The notes under the pieces were generated by a model. That model ran no database searches and was not told the origin of the DNA. It saw only the letters and a list, made by a program, of their open reading frames with translations. A program made the translations under genes and the position numbers. This document shows, piece after piece, positions 22,141-33,620 of a stretch of DNA of 64,000 nt. Positions within the stretch are counted from its first letter, which is position 1, and each line of letters starts with the position of its first letter. This stretch comes from Pascua guehoae (lineage: Eukaryota > Basidiomycota > Tremellomycetes > Trichosporonales > Trichosporonaceae): assembly GCA_001600415.1 (NCBI GenBank), contig BCJX01000014.1, positions 891,914 to 955,913 on the forward strand, given 5' to 3'.

Positions 22141-24002
22141 ATGTCCAGGCATCGCTTTGTGAGGAATATGGACCTTGAGGGTGAGTTGTACAGAGATATT
22201 CCGGCCGACTCTCGTCCCTTTTGTGCAATGCTGATGATATTCAGCCGAGCTGGCCGACGATCAAGGCGGCGACTACTACGAGGACGACGGATACGTCGAG
22301 GGCGACTTCGACGGCTCAGGCGACGAAGAGCCTGATGACGGCATGACCGATACCGAACGCGGTGGGTTTTGGTCGGGCTTCCCCAGCAGCTAACCCATCA
22401 GCTCAGATGGCGTCCGCGCTGCCTGTTGCCCGCGCCCAGCTCAAGGACATCAAGCCCCCAATATCCGATGCGGCTATTCAAGACTCGCTCTGGCACTACT
22501 GGTTTGACGTCGACAAGACTGTTAGCTGGATCCGCAAGGACTGGGAAAAGAAAGGTACGTACACATCTCTCCTCCCCACTCCCACTCCTTTCCGTGCCTT
22601 TGGCCACCTTCCTTGAGCGAGTGCGCACAAGCCGTCAGCAACACAGCGTCGTAGATCGACTAAGCGACACGCAGGGGAGTCCGCCACGCCTGCCGAACTC
22701 GTTCCCACCCCGGACCAGAAGCCGCGGCCCCGCCGCTCCAAGCCCCGTAGGCGAGCCGCGCCGCAGGCACCTCCACCCAGTGGATCCAAACCAGCCCCTC
22801 TGCCCGTCGCCCAAGCCGCTCCTGCCCCGCCTCTCACCGCGCTGCAGCGCCTGCGCCTCGCGCGGCAGCAGCAGCAGCAGCAAGGATCAGTCACTCCCAC
22901 GACTACCTCCGCTGTATCCACACCCGCTGGCTCGTCGATCGCGTCGACCCCTTCGCCGGCCCCATCACCCGGCCCCGCGGCTTCTGGCAAGCCATTGTCC
23001 AAACTCGCCTTGTTTGCGCAGAAGCGCCGAGAGGGCGCTGGGTCGAAGGATGCGACAGGACCTTCTCCGTCTCCCCAACCTCTGACGACACCTCGTCCCG
23101 TTACTGTGCCTTCGCTCCCTTCGCCTGGTCTGTCGACTCCGCCGGCTCCCAGTCATGCACCGAAGCCTGAGCTTGTTGCTCCCGCGCCGGTAAAGCCTCT
23201 GTCGAAACTGCAACAGAAGATGGCTGCTCAGCGTGCGGCGCGGGCGGCCAGCCAACCAGACTCGCGGTCGACATCACCCAGTAAAGCGATACCGACACCC
23301 TCTTCTTCTCCAGAAGCGCCACCCGCCAAAGTGGAGGACGAGATGTGGAGCCTCTTCCCCTCTCCGTCGCCTCCATCGGCGAACAAGCCTGCCACTGCGC
23401 CGTCGCCCTTCTTTAGCATTCTCACGACAAACGCACCCGAGGCCAGCCCTCCCGAGCCTCCATCGCTTGCCAACATGCACATTGCTGTTCGCGGCGACCC
23501 CGTGGAGGTTGTGCGACGCGTCCACGACGCGTTTGGCCCAGGCGTCGAAAGCCCTGATGACATCGTCCTCCGGATGCGCAATGGCCGTGCTGGTACGGGT
23601 GATGTGGCGCCCTCTGCCGAGCCAAAGGCTGCCAAAGTGGAAGTGCGAGCGGCGAAAGCGGACGACGCCGTGGCGGATGCTACTGCCGAACCGTCGGCAG
23701 CAACATCCTCCGGTGAGACCGGTGGGATGAAAGCCACTCCGCGCGAGGAGAAGCGACCGAGCCACGCGAACCGGCGCCCACAACCGGCCAAAGGTGCTGG
23801 CGGCAGCAGGGGGCGACCCACCGACAAGAGTTCGGATCCGAGCACGTCAGCTCCGACAACGAACAAGGGTGGTCGCCCCGCCAAGGGAAAGAGGACACCT
23901 TCGCCGGTCAAGCAGTCGACTGGGCCAAAGCCGACCGGGGCGCGCACTGGTGGAACGCGGCCGCCTGCGACGAAGACGCGTCGAGCGGCAGACGGGCAAT
24001 AG
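22141..24002 (+). CDS. SKI7: SKI7-like isoform of the same locus (alternative terminal exon)
   Basis: The donor after 22554 can instead join to an acceptor CACGCAG at 22674, opening exon 22675-24002 in the same phase, with its own stop TAG at 24000-24002 (545 residues). The exon has no stop over 1.3 kb, which is far more than chance for an intron. It encodes a Ser/Pro-rich, probably disordered protein with LTALQRLRLARQQQ, two copies of KPLSKL (codons at 22989 and 23193, followed by basic helices), and an aromatic patch MWSLF...PSPFFSIL at about 23343-23430. Ski7 proteins link the cytoplasmic exosome to the Ski complex through short linear motifs, and share a gene with HBS1 by alternative splicing in other fungi, animals and plants. 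Isoform existence is inferred from sequence. Confidence 0.75.
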
Positions 24003-25854
24003 ACACTCTAGTCGATTCGCGAGATGTCATATAAGATGTCTCTCGGCGGCCCGGCTTGCGCACTCGCTCAGAACATCCATGCCTTCACTTCCAACCATTC
24101 TCTCTTATCTCGTTTCTTTGCTGTATGAGCTCACCTCTCCCACAGTTGCCAAAGCCAATGCACCTCCCCCAACGGCCCGTTCCAAGTCTCTGCCCGCCAA
24201 GTCGCGGGTGGCGATGACGTCGCCCAGCAGCAGCAAGGCTGGCAGCAGGGCTGGCTCGACGGCGTCTACGCCCAAGAAGGGGCCTACGACTCCCCTCTCG
24301 CCTGCTGGACTCGACATTTCCGGTCTCCATCTTAGCCCACAGATTGACGATGAGGCGCGTCGACGCGAGATGGAAAAGTACAAGGAACGCCCTGTCCTCA
24401 CGATGAAGCAGGAGGAACTCGTTGCAAAGGTCCGCGCAGACGAGGAGAAGACGGGCAAGAAGAACATTAGCTTGATTGTTGTTGGTGAGTTGAGCGGCCC
24501 TTAGCGTATCAACTCACACGCAGGTCACGTTGATGCGGGCAAGTCTACGCTCATGGGCCGCCTGCTGTACGATGTTGGCGAGATGACGGAAAAGGAAAAG
24601 ACGGCCAACGAGCGCAACAGTTCACGGATGGGCAAGAGCAGCTTTGCGTTTGCCTGGGGCCTGGACGCATTGGGCGACGAACGCGACCGTGGCGTGACAA
24701 TTGACATTGCGACAACGCACTTTGAGACGCCGCACCGCAATGTGACGCTACTGGACGCACCCGGCCACCGAGACTTTATCCCTGCCATGATTTCAGGCGC
24801 GGCACAGGCGGATGTGGCATTGCTGGTGATTGACGGCTCGCCTGGCGAGTTTGAGTCTGGTTTCCAACGCGGCGGCCAGACGCGTGAGCACGCATGGTTG
24901 GTGCGGTCTCTGGGCGTCAAGGAAATCATTGTGGGCATCAACAAGATGGACCGCGTTGGGTGGTCGCAGGACCGGTACGACGACATTGTCCACGACCTGA
25001 AGCCGTTCCTCACGTCGGCTGGCTTTTCGTCTGCCAAGACGACATACCTGCCGCTCGGCGCAATGGACGGCATCAACGTCTGCGCGCGCAACCTGCCGAC
25101 GGAGGGGAGCTGGTTCAAGGGCCCCACGCTCCTTGCGGCACTCGACAAGGTGCAGGTCCCCGAGCGCCCTTACTCGGCCCCGTTGCGTCTGCCGTTATCC
25201 AACGTCTTCAGGGGCCAGACGGCCGTCGCCTCTGGCGTCGCTGTGCAGGGTCGTCTGTGCGGCGGCCTCGTCCAGGTCGGCGACAATGTGCGCGCCTGCC
25301 CCGGCGATGTCGTCGGCACCGTGCGGAGTAAGTCTATATCCATGCGCAAGCAATGTAGAGCCATACTGACAGCCCCAGCAATCGAGGTAGACGACGATGT
25401 GGCGCAGTACGCCGTCGCGGGCCAGAACGTGACACTCTACCTCTCGGGCGTCGACTCGTCCCAGCTCGCAGTTGGCACTGTCCTGTCCCCACCCAACCGC
25501 CCCGTCCGCCTCGTGACAAAGTTTACTGCCCAAATCCTCGTCTTTGACGTCTCCACCCCAATCATCACGGGCACGCCCGTCGAGCTCTTCCACCACTCGG
25601 TCAACCTCCCGGCAACCATCACGCGCCTGCTGTCCATTAGCGAAAAGGGCCAGGTCGTGCGCACCAACCCGCGCGTGCTCCAAAAGGGCGCGACGGCAAC
25701 GGTCGAAATCACCCTCCGGCCGTCCACGGGCAGCACGCGCCCCGCCGCCATTCCCCTCGAGACAGCCGCCGAGAACAAGGAGATGGGTCGCGTGCTCCTC
25801 CGTCGTGCTGGAGAGTCGATTGCCGCGGGTATGGTCATGGAGCTCCTGGGATGA
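22141..25854 (+). CDS. HBS1: HBS1 isoform: ribosome-rescue GTPase (eRF3/eEF1A-like)
   Basis: Exons 22141-22180, 22245-22361, 22402-22554, 24146-24484, 24524-25327 and 25379-25854 encode 642 residues. The acidic N-terminus leads into an HBS1_N domain (AAIQDSLWHYWFDVDKTVSW). A Ser/Pro linker and the translational GTPase core follow: G1 GHVDAGKST at 217-225, G3 DAPGH near 294, G4 NKMD near 356, then domains II and III (ending GESIAAGMVMELLG). Hbs1 with Dom34/Pelota recognises stalled ribosomes and splits them for No-Go and Non-Stop decay. The large intron 22555-24145 is skipped here; it contains the SKI7-type exon described separately. Both outputs share the first three exons. Confidence 0.93.
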
Positions 25855-26430
25855 GCGCTGCCTACGAGCGAGCAACGTGGTATAGTTTGGAGACTCGGGC
25901 CGCCCAACAACTAGTACATAGAACATTTTGCAAACAGGTTATGCATGCGTGTCTTGTGGGTGAGATTGTGCCACCGACACAATGGACAGCGTGTGAGCTC
26001 ATGGGCTGTGTGCTTGCGCCTCAAGCTGCCACCTTGCAGGGCGAACCAGACTGCACCACATTCCTGGGAGCGACTGAGATGGGACCGTTGTCGGGATTAT
26101 TGAGAGGCTACGCTTGATAAAATCTGAGCAGCACCCATTCACACAGGTGTGATCGTCTTTAGCCTATGCACAATAAGGTGCATTTTTGACGTCCTATACA
26201 CACACCTACACAGTGTACAGTATACACTTTTTTAATCACCCACTCACCCGCTCGACAGCACAATGGGATCATGGGAGCTCAACGTATACGTTGCACGCCC
26301 ACCTGCAGTAGGCACTATACCAAATTACTTGCCAAATGCACCCATACTGTACCTCTGACAGACCCCTCGTAGTGCATCATACACGTTGATCGCTCGCGTT
26401 TACAAGGGTTCTATGCTACAGGTTGAAGCC
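25855..26430. other. Convergent intergenic region after HBS1
   Basis: No gene seen. The stretch from about 26120 to 26390 is AT-richer, with CACACCTACACAG- and GTATAC-type short repeats. Confidence 0.5.
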
Positions 26431-27718
26431 TCAATACTCCTGGTGTAGTCGACTGGCCGCAGACCGGGCAGGATGCTCCGTCTTCTCCCTTGTCACCGCA
26501 GCTTGGCCTGTGACTAGGTCGGATATTTCAGGTGCCGCCTCGCTGTCCAGAGATGGAGACTTTGAAGCAGCCTTCTCGGCTCCAGACTCGGTCATGAGTA
26601 CTGGAGATACTGGGGATGCAAAGTCTGCTGGGTCCTGGGGCGATGGTGTTGCGTGGTTTGTGGGCGTGGTGGCGTCACTGACAAGACCTGGTGGGACTTT
26701 GGGCTTTGGTGTGTCTGGGCCAGCGGGGAGCGAGGCGTTGTCGGACGGCGCTGGGGGCGCATCCCCATCCATTCGTGCTCGTTTCTCTGGGGATATGTGC
26801 GTGGGTGAAACATCCGTCGCACGATCCGCTTGAACCTGCTCTCCCTGCGTGGTTGGTAACTGCTCACCAAAGGCGGATGACCCACCTCGGACGCCTTGAG
26901 CGCGGGCGGCGAGCAAAGCCGCTTGCGTTTCTTGCGTTGCGCCTCGGCCGCCTCGTCCTTGTCCTTGATCATGTAGGTGAGGGTATCGACCACACGGGGT
27001 CCACGGCCCGTGTATACCATGTCGTCGGTAAAGTCGTCCATGTCAAAAATGCGAGTTGTCGTCTTGAGCTCCCCACGGTAGAAGCGGGCGTTGGGGTCGA
27101 ATGGGCCATACTCTTCGGCACGCACGGGTCGGAAGTCGAAGAAGGACGGTCCTCTGGCATACAGCCCAGCATTGAATCCGAGGTCCAAGGCTCGAATAGA
27201 AAAGTCGTAGACAGTCGAACGGTTGGTCTGGGTATCGATATCGGCATTCGCTTGCTCGAGGGCGACTGTGGCCTGTAGGCGTTAGTATGCCAACTGTGGC
27301 CACATATGTACACACTGCTTTGTAGGCAATGTCAACGAATTGGGGCACGTATGCAATGAACTGATCGTGGTTGGCGAACGGCATCGCCTTTTGATGTCTG
27401 GACCAGGTTTCTAAGCTGTCATGCAAGTCGTCAGCTGGCAGTCCAAGGAGCCCACCCGCCCGACCCCAGCCCAGCAACATAGACTCACAGAGAATGCGCT
27501 TTATCAAAGACGGCGAGTTTGAAACAGTACTCATCGATCTCACTCAAGGTGCCGCTGGCAGTCGCATTGGCCCAAGTACGGCTTGCGTCGCGGGCCGCGT
27601 ACAGCGCCCAGTGTTGCTGGGTTTCGTGGTGAAATGGTGGAGGTAGAGTGGCACCCCAAGAGCTTCTTGGGAATGACAGGTCACCCCCCCACTCGGTCGT
27701 GGGGAACTGGATATCCAT
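26431..27718 (-). CDS. Unrecognised fungal protein with disordered C-terminal tail
   Basis: Exons 27718-27489, 27415-27316, 27272-26886 and 26844-26431 join in phase into 376 residues. The first ~235 look folded: aromatic-rich segments such as FKLAVFDKAHSLL, FIAYVPQFVDIAYKA, STVYDFSIRALDLGFNAG and SFFDFRPVRAEEYGPFD, with no transmembrane or catalytic motif I know. A basic patch (QRKKRKRL) follows and may be a nuclear signal. The tail is Ser/Pro/Glu-rich. The last intron is only 41 nt. Without splicing it, a different C-terminus of unlike composition would result, so the acidic tail is favoured. The gene converges on HBS1. Confidence 0.6.
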
Positions 27719-28328
27719 GTGGTGGAGTGGCGAAAAGGTAGGTGTGAATCGGTTCGAGCTCTGATGGTTGAGTCTGTGAATGAATGAGTTGATGAGGGTG
27801 AATGGATGGAGAGTTTGGGGTCAAGTCGTGTACTGTTTATCACGAGTCAAGAGAAAGAATTGGGAAGAGACTATGTAGACCAGAAGAGTCATCGCCTAGT
27901 AGGGATTATTACGTCACGCTCACTCACTGCACGGTGGCTCAAAACAAAGGCAGTTAGTTTCAAACGACACCCTTCCATGCGCACTGCCACAACCCTACAC
28001 TACTTTCCTGTCCTTTCCTGTCCTGTCCTCTCCTGTCCTGTATAGCGGGTATTGCACAGCATGCCCCTGCACAGCATGCTCTGCACATCGGTAGCTGAAA
28101 GCCCGAGGTGAGGATGGGCTGTGCTCTGATTTCGTCACCACCATAACACAGCTACGTTTCAGGCCTGTGGGTAGATGTTGGCATTGGAACGCCTCACATG
28201 CAGTTAAAAGTACCACTTGTGATCTTGACGGGCCTGACGGCGTCCACGACACTTATCAATTACCAGCTTTCATGTTCGCAACAGTAAGTGGTGTGGTGAC
28301 ACTTGGGACTTCTTTATCGCATGTGTAG
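27719..28328. other. Intergenic region with CCTGT repeats
   Basis: Tandem TTTCCTGTCC/CTGTCC units fill about 28003-28040. Two direct copies of TGCACAGCATGC lie at about 28052-28080. No gene recognised. Confidence 0.5.
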
Positions 28329-28447
28329 ATGTTTATTCCACTCAGTGGTCTCAGTTCCTCCGAAGTTTCAAAGTCGGCGAGGTCGAATGGCCACCATCTC
28401 AAATCGAAGCGGGGTATCGAAAAATCAAACCCGTTGTCAAGTTTTCA

Positions 28448-29548
28448 ATGCAGGGCAGAACAATCGCCCTCATTCCTTGGAGCGCTCGCCACTTTGATGG
28501 CATTGTTGAGCAGCTCCATAGTCACCTAGGCGAGAGGTGCCCAAGCGACATTGTTGCCCGTCTGCAGCGCCAGTCTAAACACCAAGCCAAACATGAAGCA
28601 GGCCTGGGCAGCTGGATCGATGCGAGGCTTCTCGAAATCATCAACCTTCTAATGAGAACCTGGCCCTTCAAGCTCTCTGTTGGCTGGGACACGCCTCGCT
28701 ACGACTCCGAGGACACGTACACTTACGGACACGGGAAAGGCGGGGGAAGCGCACGTACCGACCGCTGTATCACGGCATTTCACAAACTGTCCCAGAGGGA
28801 CTGTACGCTTTTTTTCATGGAATTAAAGCGGCGTGCCGTTGCCCCCAACCAGATCTTCGATGATCTCGACGACTGGGTCGACTACTATGAGACCGTCTAT
28901 CTCCAACTCGAGAATGGCAAGCTCGTCGCCGGCCACGACACAGATACGAAACGCCCCCTCGAGCAGTTCCCTGCGGTCGCCTTCACTCTTGCTACCGAGG
29001 CTACCTCATACTGTCTCACGAATCGAACGCCAATGGCCATGGTCACTACTGGGAACCGTTTCTTCATCGTTTACGTCCCTTCAGCTTGCAGTCCCAACAC
29101 TGGACCTGGGGCCGACGTATGTGAAGTCTACGTTTCACCGTCGTACGGGGTTACCTCTCCGATGTGGGACAAGTGTTCGATACTCGAGGCAATAGGGGCG
29201 GCCACGTACCTGAACATTGATAAAATGGGCCTTCAACCCCAAGTCCCATCTCCCCCACCCGTAGGCACTACTGAAATTTGTTTCTCCCACGGGCTCACAT
29301 CGCAGGCAGCCCTGTCTATCCCCGGAATCGCGGCAACTAGTGCAAGGTCTACTTGCAACCCACACTATGGTCGCGGAGGAGTTTGGGGCCGCGGTCCGAG
29401 ACATGTAAGATACATTGAAAAATCAGGGCCTGACCCCCGTCAGCCCGCTCCACAGTTGGCAAACCTTTCCCACCTCGCCCGACCACAGCACACCCAATCC
29501 CAATTCCGGCAGCCAGTGGCCAATCCCAACAATGCCAAAGGCACTTGA
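28448..29548 (+). CDS. Unrecognised protein, possible (D/E)xK nuclease-like fold
   Basis: An open frame of 366 residues starts at ATG 28448. The same frame stays open and protein-like upstream to a TAG acceptor at 28328 (YSTQWSQFLRSFKVGEVEW...), so the true N-terminus probably lies in an earlier exon. A strand-like segment CTLFFMELKRRA contains an ExK signature, and ATSYCLTNRTPMAMVTTGNRFFIVYV resembles the sheet region after the active site in PD-(D/E)xK-type domains of fungal orphan families. This is a weak resemblance and needs a profile search. The C-terminal ~60 residues are low in complexity and could be 3' sequence. No orthologue is recognised. Confidence 0.45.
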   Translation: MQGRTIALIPWSARHFDGIVEQLHSHLGERCPSDIVARLQRQSKHQAKHEAGLGSWIDARLLEIINLLMRTWPFKLSVGWDTPRYDSEDTYTYGHGKGGGSARTDRCITAFHKLSQRDCTLFFMELKRRAVAPNQIFDDLDDWVDYYETVYLQLENGKLVAGHDTDTKRPLEQFPAVAFTLATEATSYCLTNRTPMAMVTTGNRFFIVYVPSACSPNTGPGADVCEVYVSPSYGVTSPMWDKCSILEAIGAATYLNIDKMGLQPQVPSPPPVGTTEICFSHGLTSQAALSIPGIAATSARSTCNPHYGRGGVWGRGPRHVRYIEKSGPDPRQPAPQLANLSHLARPQHTQSQFRQPVANPNNAKGT

Positions 29549-29884
29549 CGATGACACTTCCCAGTGGGCTTGTGTGATACTCTGCTACTCCAATTTGTCT
29601 GACGCCAGGACCGTCTTGATGCGAGTGGTAGGCTCAAGACCTGCGCTGTCGATCGTTTGGCACCAACGCAATCCATACCTCTTGATATGTATACCCCTAG
29701 CTGCGCACTACAACAGGTCACTATAAGCCGTTCTCCGGAATTGTTGCCCAGATGGAAATGACAGTGCTGCTACAGACGACTTTCATATTGAATAATCGTT
29801 TGGCGTTTCCAAGTTCTGGAGAATACAAGCTGTTGGACTGCACATGTGTCGCCCGATGCCGATGCTCGGGTCCCGCGTCTCGCG
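29549..29884. other. Convergent intergenic region
   Basis: The 3' flanks of the preceding unknown gene and the Zn2Cys6 gene. Nothing distinctive seen. Confidence 0.4.
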
Positions 29885-32800
29885 CTATCCCATGGCCCAC
29901 GACGGAAAGACGTGGGGGAGGGGCACCTCTTGCTCTGTGACGTTTTGCGCCGCGGCGACGTCAAAGGGGAGGGAGAGGAGGTCGAGGCCGAGGTCGTCGG
30001 ACATGTCTAGGCCGAGGTTTACGTGCGGTTGGGTTTGGGTTTGGGGTAGGGGTTGTGATTGGGACTGTGTGTGGGTGTGTGTGTGGGCATGGGCGTCGTG
30101 GTGCTGAGACTGGGACTGGGACAGGCTGGGATCGTGCCCGCCCGAGCCATAATGGGCGTCATATTGTCCATTGTGACTCTGCCCCAGTACGTCCTCGTGG
30201 TACCCCTCGTCGTCGTCGTCGGGGATACCCTCTGCCGCCGCACCCGCGAGCCCGGCGTCCGGGAGGCTGACGAAGCTGTCAAAGTTTTCGCGCACGACGA
30301 CCAGGTCGACGTCGTGGATACCCTTGGTGCGCTGTGCGAGGGTGCCTGCGATCCACTCGGCGCCGTACCAGTACCGGGCGAGCTTGGAGAGGCCCTGCTG
30401 GAGGGTGGTGATGTTGGTCGTCGCGACCGAGGTGAGGAGGGCGCGCGAGAGGTCGACTTGGACGTAGGGCGGGAGTGGGGCCGACGAGTCCGAGTCGGCG
30501 TCCGAGTCGGGATCGGGATCGGAGGCGTTGGGCGACGCCGTGGTGGGTGCGTTGGGGTTGGGGTTGGGTGGGGGTACGCCGGGGGTGTCGTGTGAGTCGG
30601 CGCGACTCGTTGTCGCCGTTGCCGTCGTGCGTACCTCGCTGTCCGCAGCGTCCTCTGGCCGACTCGTGTCTAGGCCGCCGTGTTCCCGCCCCCGCCCGCG
30701 ATCGTCCTCGGTGGCCCGCGCACTCTCTGATGCCCGGCGCGACATGTATCCCTTGTCCCTGTCCTTTTTGTGCAGCGCCGCTGCGCCCGCGGCGTGCTGC
30801 TCAATCTCCTTGATGTAGCAGCACCCAGCGACAAACCATGCCTGGTTTGTAAACGGAATCGCAAAGTAGGCATGTGGGTTGATAATGTCACTCAGGACGA
30901 GAATGTCGCCAATCGTGCGCGCAGAGTTGCGCCACAGCGCCGTCGACGCTGTCGTATTGGGCGTCGCTGTCCCCGCGAGCCCGCTGCCGACCAGACCCGC
31001 TTGCGCGCCGAGGCGCGGAGGCGGCATGCCCTTGGCGCCGTGTACGGACGCACTCCCTCCCCCAGCTCCAGATCCGCTCGCGGCGGCTGCTCTGGTCGCG
31101 CTCGCGCTCGAGCCGGCGGCGGATGCCGACGCCGTCGTGCCAGGACCCGAAGGCGGCGCACCCGAGCGGCTCAGCAGGTTTGAGCCCGTGAGGTAGCCCG
31201 AGGCAAGGATCGTGTTGAGCCACAGGTGTAGATGCAGAAAGATTGAGCCGTGGTTGTTGCGCGAGTGGCGTTGGAGACTGGTGTTAGTGTGTGGCAATGG
31301 GGGGTTGTAGATGGGATTGGGACGCGTTGGGGGTAGCTAGACAGGCGTGACGGCAGCCGGGCGGGATGACTGGTGTTCACGTAGCGAGGTCGAAGAACAA
31401 CTCTCACTCGTGCTTGCTCACAAACAGCCAATCTGTGTAGATGGAAACAGGTCACTCGCATGGGTGCCGCATGCCACACGGAGACTCACTTTGCCACATT
31501 CCACTGCATGTCTGGTGGGAGACGGCTGTACTCTCGGATGGCCGCCGCCCTGGCGGCATGGACGTCCTTGTCACCGCCGCGTCCGCGGTTGAGGCCGTTG
31601 ATGAGGGGTCCGTACGCGAGCATCATTTTGCACGCAAAGGGGAAGGGGGAGCGTGGCGAGTCGTCCGACCTACCACCTGCTCGTGCATCATGGCTGGCGG
31701 ACGAGGCCGCTGCCTGGGGTGCGTGATCGAGGTCGTCCTGTGTCGGGAGAGTCTGTGTGATATCCTCTGGGCGGAATGCGGTTTGTCTCCCGACGCCAAA
31801 CGACAGCGCATAGTCCATGAGGAGGACGCTCCAAAAGACCAGACGGTTGAGGAGCTTGTCGTCGTCTGACATGCTGCCATCTGGGGGGTCGAGGTGGAGA
31901 CCCATGTCGATGCTCATGCGGACTGCGAGGCCGGTCATCATCCACACCTCGCACTCCGAGTCTGCGGCAAAGCCCATGTGGGCGAGGAGGATGAAGGCGG
32001 CCACGGCCTCGCGCGAGGGGACGCCGAGTGTCGAGCCGAGGAGCTGCTTTGCGCGGGCGTAAAAGACATTTCCATACTCGTACGGCTGGAGGTGGGGGAG
32101 TGCAATGGCGGGGTGGGTGCTGAAGCGCGCTGCAATGGCTGCAATGCTCAGGAGGAGGAAAACCGAGCCTGTTCGTGCGGTAATATGCTGCTCGAGCTCT
32201 GCGCGCGAGATGAACGGAAACTGGCACCCAAAGTGCGTCATGAAGACGTCGAGCAAGTGGCGCATCACCCCCGGCGACGGGTATCCGTCGGCAGTGATCA
32301 GCTCGCCGTCCCCGGCGCCCACGGCCGTGACCCCAGACCCGCCCACGACGGCCGGCGACCCCGACCCGGCGCGCCACGAGTCTTCGGGCGTGTGCACGCG
32401 CACCTTGAGCGTCACTTTTTTCAACCCGGGCGCGATCGCAGTCTGCCCGTGCGGCCGCCACCACGACACTTTGACAATCTTGCCCCGGTCCTTTGTGCTG
32501 CTCCGCCCCGTCCCCGTCCCCGTGTCGAGCGTGTCGATGCTGCCCCGCGCATCGCTCAGCCGCGGCGGCACTCTGTCTCTGTCTCTGTCCCTGTCCCTGT
32601 CCATCCCGGCCGGCGACGGGTCGGACGCGACACTCCGCTCGTCGTTTGGGCTCGCTTCCTCGACCGTCGGCAGCCGCCCGCTCACAGCCCACACAAACTG
32701 CGCCGGGTCGACGGTTGCAGAGTTGATAAAGTCGTCCAAGAAGGGTGTCCCCGTGTCGTCCACCTGGAACGCGTTGTGGCTGGGGCCCGCACCCGTAGCG

Positions 32801-33620
32801 GTGTTTGCGACCGCGGCGTTGGCGGGCGAGAACGGCAGTCCCGGCGGGAACACGGCGTTCATCGGCGACGCAAACTGTGCATGTGCAAAGCTCGATGTTG
32901 CCCCCGCGCCCGCACCGCCACCGTACCCGCCCCCATTGCCTATGGGCCCAGTACCTGCCGTCAGCACTTACCCCACATTGTCACCAACGCCCGACCGTCA
33001 CGTACCTGGTCCCGGGTCACCGGCGAGGAGACGATCGAGCCACCCCGCGCCGAGAATGTCGGGTGCGGCCATGTTGACCCCAACCGCCCCGCCCAGTGGG
33101 GGCTCTATCCCAACCCCCCCGATCCCGCTACTACTTCTAACACCCATAGCCGACCCGGACCCGGACCCCGGTCCGCGGACCGCCGCGAGCTGCGCCGTGC
33201 GGTACCGCTGCAGGCGGGCCTTGGAGGACCGCCCGTCCTCTGTGGGCCACTGGCACGGCAGGTCGGCCTCGACGCAGTTCGGACACGGGTCGGGCGGGAG
33301 CGCGCCGCACTTGGACTTGCGCGACCGGCACTGGTGTTGCGTAAGCCAGAGCTCGGGGTGGGGGAAGTGGGACATACCTGGAGACACGCTGTGCGGGAGC
33401 GCGAGAACTTTTGGCGCTTCTGCGCCGGCGCCGGCGGCGATGCCGGCTCGGCCTTGCTCTTGCTAAAGCTGGGGCGTTTCGACGAGCTCACCGCTGCCGA
33501 TGGCGTTGTTGTTGCTCCTTCCGACCCAGAGCCAGAGGCGGCCGGTCCCGATGTGCCTCCTCCCGATGATGGTGCGGGGCCGTCGCTCGCGCCGGAATGT
33601 GGGGCCAGCGCTGGGGCCAT
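29885..33620 (-). CDS. Zn2Cys6 fungal transcription factor with fungal_trans domain
   Basis: Exons 33620-33378, 33330-33006, 32954-31490 and 31277-29885 encode 1141 residues. The binuclear zinc cluster is C79-x2-C82-x6-C89-x7-C97-x2-C100-x6-C107, preceded by a basic QKRQKFSRSR arm; the first intron splits the cluster between C79 and C82. Gly/Ser-rich and Asp/Arg repeats follow. The fungal_trans middle domain spans roughly 415-615 (HLLDVFMTHFGCQFPFI, AVRMSIDMGLHLD, FWSVLLMDYALSFGVGRQTAF), and WNVANLQRHSRNN-HGSIFLHLHLW is rebuilt across the last intron. The C-terminus is disordered with Asp/Ser, SQ and HT repeats. It is probably a DNA-binding regulator of metabolism; the targets cannot be read from sequence. 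Confidence 0.9.

Noticed and set aside
31280..31489. A small extra exon within the last intron of the Zn2Cys6 gene
   Set aside because: Direct joining of 31490 to 31277 restores the typical WNVANLQRHSRNN sequence; adding the candidate exon breaks phase or inserts unlikely residues.
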